From the NCBI GenBank assembly GCA_021186555.1, contig JAJKFL010000003.1, positions 51,559,130 through 51,623,129 on the forward strand: a stretch of 64,000 bases of DNA, read 5' to 3'. The notes beneath the pieces are model-generated. The model worked only from the letters and a program-made list of their open reading frames with translations. It was not told the DNA's origin and did not search any database. Source of the stretch: Reticulitermes speratus (taxonomy: Eukaryota > Arthropoda > Insecta > Blattodea > Rhinotermitidae). Below are positions 56,291 to 64,000 of this stretch, in pieces. The position numbers were made by a program, and so were the translations under genes. Position 1 is the first letter of the stretch; every line of letters begins with the position of its first letter.

Positions 56291-57060
56291 GCAGTAGTCC
56301 TTACACTAGTACACACAATACAAATGTTTTCACCCGGTGGCAGTAGTCCTTACACTAGTACACACAATACAAATGTTTTCACCCGGTGGCAGTAGTCCTT
56401 ACACTAGTACACACAATACAAATGTTTTCACCCGGTGGCAGTAGTCCTTACACTAGTACACACAATACAAATGTTTTCACCCGGTGGCAGTAGTCCTTAC
56501 ACTAGTACACACAATACAAATGTTTTCACCCGGTGGCAATATCCTTACACTAGTACACACAATACAAATGTTTTCACCCGGTGGCAGTAGTCCTTACACT
56601 AGTACACACAATACAAATGTTTTCACCCGGTGGCAGTAGTCCTTACACTAGTACACACAATACAAATGTTTTCACCCGGTGGCAGTAGTCCTTACACTAG
56701 TACACACAATACAAATGTTTTCACCCGGTGGCAGTAGTCTACACTTACACTAGTACAAGACTAATTACAAAACGTATAATATACATAAAAGTAACAATAC
56801 AAAACAAACTATAAACAATTACAAAACAAAATACATACAGTAAATACAAGTACACACATTAGAACACCATACACACATTACAAAAACATCCACACCTTAA
56901 CAAAAACATCCACACCTTAACAAAAACATCCACACCTTAACAAAACATCCACACCTTAACAAAAACATCCACACCTTACAAAAACACCCACACACAATAC
57001 AAACAAAACACACGCACATTACAGAACCCCCCCCCACACATTAAATAATACAAAAACAAC
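55811..57060 (-). mobile_element. Satellite-bearing element (49-bp family), copy 3, inverted
   Basis: On the plus strand it starts with (TTA)n and TACTGCAATTGGGTTTTCAC. A 49-bp array (55845-56090) follows, then the suspected false duplication, a second 49-bp array (56275-56740, about 9.5 units), the AT-rich core (56760-56880), a CATCCACACCTTAACAAAAA array (56885-56985) and CACACAATACAAACAAAACA. Zone order mirrors copies 1 and 2. Confidence 0.82.
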
Positions 57061-57162
57061 AAAACACACATACTGCAAATAAAGCAAAACACTGCATTTA
57101 GTAATCAAAAGGCTGACAAAGTAATAATAAGCCAGATAAAAACGAGTATGAAGCACCACATA

Positions 57163-57540
57163 ATTTTGACTCCTCACCAAATAAAATGAACAAAAAAAAA
57201 TTCAATGGCCAAGGCTTTTGTAATGCATGGGTGAGAAGATCATTGATGGAGGATTTGGGTGAGGATTTCTAAACAAAAGAGACAGCTTGAAAGAAGCAGA
57301 CGTACACTGGAAGATGATATTAAAACTGCATGAGAAGAAATCAAATGTGATGTTGTGCATTGAATTCATCTGACTGAGGATAAGGATTAGCGACACATTC
57401 TTGTAAGATTTAATGAACCTTAAGGTTCCGTAAAATATGGGAACTTTATTTGCTATTCGTCTCCAGAAGGAATCTGCTACATGGAGCAGATTCAAAATCA
57501 TGTGAAACTGTAACATCAGAAATACCGTACTTTCGCATTC
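57163..57540 (-). repeat. Dispersed repeat family F, copy 1
   Basis: The 104-codon minus frame (57202-57516) reads NLLHVADSFWRRIANKVP, FKLSLLFRNPHPNPPSMI and is followed by TTTTATTTGGTGAGGAGTC. I recall similar SLLFRFPHQNP-type readings as anonymous translations that recur in insect genomes, probably from the non-coding part of a LINE. I do not call a gene. Confidence 0.45.
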
Positions 57541-57805
57541 ATGAGTTCTGTCCTCTGTGTCTCAACTGAAGTAATCTGGAATACAGCGAGTCTTTAATAA
57601 GCAAATGGCTGTGCACAAAGTAGAATCAGCTATCTGTCGAATGACTTGTACTTTCTTATATTATGAAAGCACTTCCGGTAGTAAAAAAGAAAAACAGACT
57701 CTGTACATAAGTAGACTTCACAATAAATTCTGTATATCTTTTTCTTTATGAATGAAGCAACTCTTCTGCAGGCCAATTTCTAAACCTTTCATAAAAGGTA
57801 AAGGT

Positions 57806-58105
57806 AAAGCAATCCCATTACAGGCCTTGACAGGCCCTTAGGGTTCCAGGAGGTTGAGGCTCCCAGGTTTTTAGACAATCCGCACATTAAGGTGGTAAGG
57901 TTGTCAGCCCTACGCACCGGCCGCCTTTACCCCCAAGGAAAGATTCCCAGTACTCATTTCTGTTAGAGGCTGAGTCGACCCCAGGGCCATAATGCGACCA
58001 AAACGATTATGTCAGTGAAAAATTCCAGAGAAACCATCGGGAATCGAACCCGCGACCTTCCGGTTTGTAGCGCAGTGCCTCAACCTTTCATGGTGGCGCG
58101 CAAAT
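57806..58105 (-). mobile_element. tRNA-derived SINE, family G
   Basis: The minus strand has GAGGCACTGCGCTACAAACC (A-box region) and GCGGGTTCGATTCCCGATGG (B-box region), then GGTCGCATTATGGCCCTGGG and GACTCAGCCTC. It ends in a (TTTACC)n tail, seen as GGTAAAGGTAAAG at 57799-57812. The GGGGTCGACTCAGCCTC block resembles family D. Confidence 0.75.
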
Positions 58106-58214
58106 CTGTTGTGATAAAGTCCTACATTTCTGCACCAAACACAGCATCACACCTTCAAAATTAAAAAAAAAAAATTGTGCCTTACAAAATCGAAGCAAAG
58201 TCCAGGAGTCAATT

Positions 58215-58430
58215 CCCTCATTCACAAGAGCTCAACGCTGAATCTTATACAGAGCCAGCTGAATCCAGTCAAATTTTGTATAACTTCTGTCTTTAATATG
58301 TATATTAATATTATCCTCCTATCTACGCCTTTCTTCCAGGTGGTGTCTTCCACTTACGTATTTATACAAAATTTTTGTGCATATTTATCTTCTTCAGCAC
58401 ACGTGCTATAGGTCCACCCAGTTTAACATC
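58215..58430 (+). repeat. Dispersed repeat family F, copy 2
   Basis: The plus strand reads LNPVKFCITSVFNMYINIIL, FFQVVSSTYVFIQNFCAYLS, similar in style to copy 1 and in opposite orientation. Highly diverged. Confidence 0.4.
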
Positions 58431-58669
58431 TTTGATCTGCTCTTCCTGATGCTATTGATTGCACTTCCATCTGCGAAAATTTATCTGACTCCATTTTTTG
58501 GGATAGTATTATTCGCTTAGTGACAGAGATGTGAGGAATGTGTGCACTAGAGAAATATTCTGTTGGAAAACAACTGAAAATAATTCGTTTCTTAATTTCA
58601 CAATTATGACCATCAAACCAACAAAAGTGGAAAAATCTTCTATCATTACAAAATTTTCACGTTTCCACA

Positions 58670-58890
58670 CCGTTATTTTTCCAGCGGAGTTCATATTTGT
58701 TTACCGAGCTTTCCGAGAAACTTACTTCATTCATCTTTACGGTAAGTAATTTAGTTCTCTTTGAACATCCTGTATAGTCGAAACATTTTCTTCCTAGTTA
58801 ATTCAACATTCTTCTGTACCAAATTCAGTAAACCTGAAGATGGAGGCAGAACGGCCCTCCGAAACGTCGGGGAAGTCAGATACACTACAC
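58670..58890 (+). repeat. Degraded foldback arm with hammerhead-like core
   Basis: TTTGTTTACCGAGCTTTCCG and CATTCATCTTTACGG resemble an FB left arm. Positions 58834-58868 give CTGAAGA, T, GGAGG, a loop, CCTCC, GAAAC and GTC. The stem II pairs are intact. Stem I is weak. Confidence 0.5.
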
Positions 58891-60180
58891 AGTGTAAAAA
58901 CTCCAAACACGACGAATTATTCTAATATTATTGGGAAGATGTTAGAACATTTAAGTAATTTAGCTTTCTGTTACACTTTCTAACACAGACCTGCCACCTG
59001 TGTAGGATCGTGAAAACTACTACGGCGTGGGTATATTCCATAGGCACAGTAAAATGCCATGCTGTCATGAAGCGTTCTCTTCTATTTAAACAATGATTCC
59101 AACAGACTCTTGGAACTGAATATTTTAACTAATTGTAGAAAATATTTTAAATTTATCCATTTTAATCCTAAACAATTTGACACACGCGACTGAGATCTCA
59201 GTCAAATTATACAAGATAATGTAACTGTAACACTTTTCCAATTTTGTAATAATTGGATGCACGGAGGATGACCACGACGGAAGAAACATGTAGTCAAAAC
59301 TAATATAAAAATTTTAATTGAAATGTTAATAAAGGTGTGACGACGGCAAATAACAATAACATTTATACTGTCAATTAATCACAATGGGATGCCTGGTGTA
59401 AAAATTTAAAAAAAAATTATATTCTGGTTCAAAGGTTAAAACGCGACTTCACACAAGCACACGTACAGAATGGTGGTAACACGAGCCTAATTTTTCTTTC
59501 TCAAGGCAGATATTAGATTAAAAAATGTATTTCAAGCCATCGTATTTCTGCAGTGTAGTGTTGTATGTGATATACGAACTGCAGGGAGCTAAAGGAAAAG
59601 CCGGGAGTAGAGAATAAGGAAGCAGTAGTTGGAGATAGGGGTAGGAGAGGGGGGGGGGGGGCTCAGGGAAGCCTCTAACGTAAATGAGGTGGGATGCAGG
59701 ACATAATATAAATTAAGTCTTGGCTAAGAAATTAATTACAGCGTCTTGAGAGAATAAGTGGAGTGGGTTAGAATGAATTTCATCTAAAGTGGGTAATAAT
59801 CCTTAAAATGTCTATTACTCCATGCAGAAGTTGACTGCGTTCTAAAATGGTCTGGCTTATATCCCCAGTATCTATATGTACGTTCGAATTTCGACATAAA
59901 TTTGAGAAACTTTTGAAAGAACCGAATTTTTACAAAGATTAGTACGAGAGTATTTAATTCCCACAGAGTTAAACTTATAAAAGTAAACGACAAGCAATTA
60001 AAAGGAATAAATTTTATATATTCATATGCAAATTATTTTATACAAATCATGTAAACAGACAACCGTACCTTGGTCTTGATTTCCATAAATAGAAGTATGA
60101 AACATTAATTAACACTTACTGAATTTTATTACAAATAATATATGTTTTTATTTAAATTATCGATCAGCAATTTTGTAATT
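58891..60180. other. Mostly unclassified sequence
   Basis: Positions 59262-59298 (AGGATGA, CC/GG, GAAACATGTAGTCAAAAC) are a possible relic of the 37.99-kb core. A run of 13 G lies at 59649-59661. No gene seen. Confidence 0.4.
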
Positions 60181-60625
60181 CATTCATTCATTCTGCAGTC
60201 TGCCTTACGACAGGTCCGTAGCTTCTGCCAAAGCAAGTTCTCCACAGGGTGCGATCTAGTGCTTCCTCTTTCAATTTCCAGTATCTTCTCTTTTCCTTAA
60301 GGTCATCCAGTAGCTGCTTACGCCTTCTTCCTCGTCTTCCCGTCATTTCCATCCTTCCTTCTAACTTTCATTCCATCGCGTGTTTTAGAAGGCAATTTCT
60401 ACGCAAGATGTGACCAATCCAGTTAGCCTTTCTTCTTTTTATTGTATGTACGATATTCCTCTCCTCCTTAACTCTGTGTAATACTTCTTCATTTCTCACA
60501 CGATCGGTCCAACTGATCTTCTCCATTCTTCTCCAGCACCACATTTCAAAACATTCCAGATATTTCTGATCTACTTTCCGAAGTATCCACGTTTCAGCAC
60601 CGTACAAAGCTATGCTCCAAATGTA
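60181..60625 (-). pseudogene. LINE family 1 reverse-transcriptase C-terminus, with stop
   Basis: The minus strand reads ALYGAETWILRKVDQKYLEC, WRRMEKISWTDRVRNEEVLH, NWIGHILRRNCLLKHAME and then a stop (about 60368). After the stop the coding pattern continues (KQLLDDLKE-like) to TGTCGTAAGGCAGACTGCAG and a GAATGAATGAATG tail (antisense 60181-60193). It is truncated at about 60625 in the same coding region as the 31.7-kb copy. The single premature stop suggests a relatively young insertion. Confidence 0.87.
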
Positions 60626-61319
60626 GCACTTTATTAGTTAATTTTGTAATAACCAAATTAAATTCTGTCTACCACCCACAGATGTCGTTTTTCATAATTA
60701 GAAAATTTTTTATGATAACAGTGGAGAAGATTTCGATTCATCACATGTAATATATGGTTAAAACAGACTGGAGAAGTTTACAGCTGACTACAATTTACAG
60801 TGTAGTTTATGCCTTGTCCTACCCTCCTGGTTGTACTAAATTCTACACACAGCTGGTTCCTTTATGTTTGCTAATTAAGTTCAAGTAACGACTTCTATGG
60901 TCACGTAATTTGTCACCAGCCTTTACGGAGCTGTAATAATTTATGTTAAAACAGCACCGTGAGGGATGGCTTAAATGTGGTATTTGAAAATGGTTTTACC
61001 AAAATTACTAAAGCGGAGCTATTTCATTTGCATTCCTCTTTTACACTTCTCAAGATTAATAAAGCAGCAGACAGAGAATATAAAGGAAATATCTGCAGTG
61101 ACTGCATATACGTACATTGTTAATGTTCTGCATTATGCAATAAAATAATATGTGCCCTTAACTCTGAAAATAAATTAACAATTTAAAAATCGCTCAGTTG
61201 GTAAGCGTGTAGATTAAGGAAATAAATTTTACAGCCCGCCTACAATTTCACTACTTTTAACTAACCTCAATAAAAAAAAAATTAATTTAACTTTTCAAAA
61301 CATGTTTTATGTAAATCTT
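60626..61319. other. No recognised feature
   Basis: AAATCGCTCAGTTGGTAAGC near 61187 resembles a tRNA A box but no B box follows. AT-rich otherwise. Confidence 0.4.
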
Positions 61320-61775
61320 ACGCGGATTGAATTTATACTTAACCAACGACTGTAGCAGAACCAGATGTTTCAACACTACTAAAATGTATAATTAACCAAC
61401 AATGGGTGCAGAAAAAATGTTTGAAAGTTCTGCGCTCTTCTGGGATATTACGCGGCGTCGTGTGGTAATTGTTTACCGACGATTCGGGACAACGTATCGG
61501 TCCCAATTTCAAGGGCTAAGAGTCCGAGAAACGTCGGTAAACAATTACCACACGACGCCGTGTAATAACCCAGAAGAGCGCAGATTTAATCAACATCGCG
61601 GCAGAAGCTTAAATTCAAATGTTTCAAAATTACTAAAATTTATACTTAACCAACAATGGTAGCAGAAACAGACGTTTCAAAATTACTAAAATATATACTT
61701 AACCAACAATGGTAGCAGAAACAGATGTTTCAAAATTACTAAAATTTATAATTAACTAATAATGGAAACGGAACC
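61320..61775 (+). repeat. 53-bp tandem repeat, split by a foldback insertion
   Basis: Four or five units share GTTTCAAAATTACTAAAATT, TATACTTAACCAACAATGGT and AGCAGAAACAGA. The second unit is interrupted at GTTTGAAA by the FB element (61430-61616), so the array is older than the insertion. Confidence 0.85.
61415..61631. mobile_element. Foldback element (FB family) with TSD of up to 15 bp, inside a tandem array
   Basis: The left arm (GATATTACGCGGCGTCGTGT, GTTTACCGACGATTCGGGAC) and right arm (GAAACGTCGGTAAACAATTA to CATCGCGGCAGAAGC) meet with a shortened centre. The flanks are AAATGTTTGAAAGTT (61415-61429) and AAATGTTTCAAAATT (61617-61631), 13 of 15 identical. The host repeat contains similar sequence, so the duplication length is uncertain. 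Confidence 0.8.
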
Positions 61776-64000
61776 AGCAATTTCGGCATTTCTAAATTCA
61801 AGCCCTCCAACCAGTCCACCTTGATACTACTCTCCCACATAATTTTCACGTGTGTTCTGACCTTAGCAGTCGCACAAAGCGCCTATTAGCTCCGTCATGT
61901 CTGTCCCTTCAACTGTCTGCCCGTCTGTCCGTTTCTCGTCGTGTATCAGCGCGGATACAACTAGACGGATTTCCGTTAAATTTAATATTGGAGTCTTTTA
62001 TTAAAAATCGGTAGAGAAAATTCACATATGGCTAAAAACGTGTAAAAATATCGAGCATTCTACAGAAAACGTAAGTACCTTTTATTGTTGCCGGTGAGAT
62101 TAAATAGCCTTGAAGTGCTCTCTTCGAGTGAAATGGTATCAGGCCGTTAGGATAGCAGAGGAGGTATAAAAATTATGCGAACGCGCCACGTTACGTTGCA
62201 CCTACACTGATTTGCTTGTAATTTTTTTTTAAATCGACTGGATGATAACTCTTCACATTCTATTTCTTCACACTGAAGATGGATGGCGTACGTTCCTTCA
62301 AACTTCAGGAAATTTCTAACACACTGCAAGACGTCACGTTCCGGAAGATACAGTATTAAACCGAATAATAAAGAAGAAAAAACTAATTTTTCTCTCAGTT
62401 TAAAGAAAATCCCTTAAAATGGACTTCCACATTCAATTATCGAACCTACAATGTCTTCACATTGTGATTTTATGAATTTTTACAGCGTGTTTCGCGGATG
62501 AACATCAAAAACGTCTCGAAGGCATATTTTGCTTCAATAATAAGGTTTAAAATTTTACAGCCAAATTTAACAAGCATCAGATATCTACCTTGCAAATCTT
62601 GGTAACAATCTACAAAATTACACTTTGTCACGTCTCAGAAGAAACAATATACACCATCCGTGCCGCACAAACCTAGAAACTTACAGGTGCATTACAAAGT
62701 GTTACAGATTACCATGAGCAGAACATTAAGTAATTTTCTCACTCCCAAAACCACAGTCTCACCTCATTCGCCGTATGCATTCGATCTCTAATTAATCTTC
62801 AATATTCAGCTTCAGAAATGCCACAAATCAAATTCAGAGCGCACCAAATGGCACAAGGCCACAGCACAGGATCAACAGACTGATTCCAGACAGACGCAAT
62901 GAATCACTTTACCATCCTACAGGGAGGCCATAACAACGTTCGTCGGTAATGTAGCTCACTATCTCAGAAGCAATGGGACTATACAACCAACAGCCCATGG
63001 ATAATCAAGGCAGAACATAAAGAGGAAACAGAACAGAATGTACTGCCTGGCAAGTGACAAAAATAACTTTATAGTGTTTTTTAGTCTTTTTCACTAATAT
63101 TATTTTTATTTTCCCTATTTTTAACTTTTGGTTACATACTCATTTTAGTTAAATTCGTTATCGGAACAATTTTTGTAATTTTTTTCCTTGTGTACTGTAA
63201 ACACTGTAAATTGTGATCTTCAATAAATAATTTAAAAAATCAACTTTAACTTTTCAAAGTCCAGTGATTATTACACATCACATGTTTTAACATTTCAAAT
63301 CTGCGTGAAAATATTTTGCCCGTAATATATTTATTATAATTCTCAGAACAAACGGAATTAACTCTTTCGACATTGTAACAGACAAGTATTCTCTTCTTTT
63401 CCTTACATAAATTTCAGGGTTCAAGGCCTCAAATGTGTATAAAATTTGTCGAAATCCAGTTACATTATTTTGTGTTATTAATCGCTCTTTGGGCAGAGTA
63501 CATAAGTTGAATACACATGAAGGGGGGTAGTACTACCTGCAAATTGGTCCAAATTTGTGAAAAGCAGAAACTTTATTAACATGTTAACTTCCGCAACTCA
63601 GGACCGCGTTGTGATCCCTGGAATTAAGTCTTTGTTATTTTTCCTGCCCCAGTGGATGCTTTCCCTTTTCTTGTGTGTCTTTGTCCAAAGCTAAGACTGA
63701 AAAAGTACGAGTATTACCTTAAAATAAAAATGCCAAAGTGTTGAGAATGCAGAACTGAATTAGGATATGACTTACAACACCGACAACTTCAGTGTTTCCT
63801 GACATCATAGGAGTATATAAAATTATCACTTCTGTTTGTACGTATTCTCTTAATTTTATCTACCTCTATCTTCTTCTACATCTTCTGTTATTTACAAACC
63901 TGAACTTAAAGTGCCCCTGTTTCTCTAACACACAAAGGCACTGATATTGACAATTCAGTATTATCTTGGTCCAGTGCAATCAAATCTTCTCTACAATAAA
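61776..64000. other. Unclassified AT-rich right edge
   Basis: No gene or clear repeat. Positions 62274-62318 (CTGAAGATGGA, TCC, TTCAAACTTC) may be a decayed hammerhead-like core. GTCTGCCCGTCTGTCCGTTT near 61915 resembles a dispersed repeat also hinted at 30660. The final 1.6 kb looks like single-copy sequence. Confidence 0.4.

Noticed and set aside
57202-57516. 104-codon minus-strand gene
   Set aside because: The reading resembles an anonymous dispersed repeat, with a second diverged copy 0.7 kb away in opposite orientation.

Overview
This window looks like repeat-dense intergenic or intronic DNA from a large insect genome. Blattodea (cockroach or termite) is my best guess. That guess rests on recalled translations of several repeats (LINE C-termini with a WxGHxxRR core, and the WDVTPCSLV and RRFGTTYRS readings) and on the dense tRNA-derived SINEs, not on a search. 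I found no convincing host protein gene, no rRNA gene, no CRISPR array and no bacterial-type operon. Nearly all long open frames come from tandem repeats or from dead retrotransposons.

Layout. 0-9 kb: SINEs, a 2.3-kb A/C-rich satellite with units of about 102/112 bp, and a first satellite-bearing element with a 49-bp unit (5.07-6.16 kb). 9.8-11.7 kb: a 27-bp minisatellite open through 524 codons. 13-17 kb: a foldback element, an inverted pair flanking a satellite, and a LINE fragment. 17-28 kb: SINEs, foldbacks and a palindrome holding a 10-bp array. 28-35 kb: microsatellites, LINE fragments and palindromes. 35.2-36.7 kb: a LINE C-terminus whose Cys-His motif has expanded into about 19 copies of 56 bp. 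37.3-38.5 kb: two palindromes, one with a SINE in its loop. 42.5-50.5 kb: 24-bp and 41-bp arrays, then two TTAA-flanked piggyBac-like MITEs carrying 6 and 21 copies of a 114-bp unit. A single-unit relative lies at 19.2-19.4 kb. 51-62 kb: LINE and SINE fragments, a palindrome with a hammerhead-like ribozyme core, a probable assembly duplication at 55.6-56.3 kb, and a 53-bp array split by a foldback. The last 2 kb look like unique AT-rich DNA.

Two patterns stand out. First, at least eight otherwise different inverted-repeat families share one core: CTGANGAT, a short GC hairpin, GAAAC, then GTC or GTA. This resembles type I hammerhead ribozymes, which are known from Penelope-like elements and retrozymes. 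The copy at 55229-55271 can be drawn as a complete fold. Second, six copies of the main foldback family carry target-site duplications of 9-15 bp, which show that they are mobile insertions. Tandem arrays repeatedly sit inside mobile elements: the piggyBac-like MITEs, the 49-bp element, the LINE C-terminus and palindrome loops. Mobile elements therefore appear to seed satellites here.
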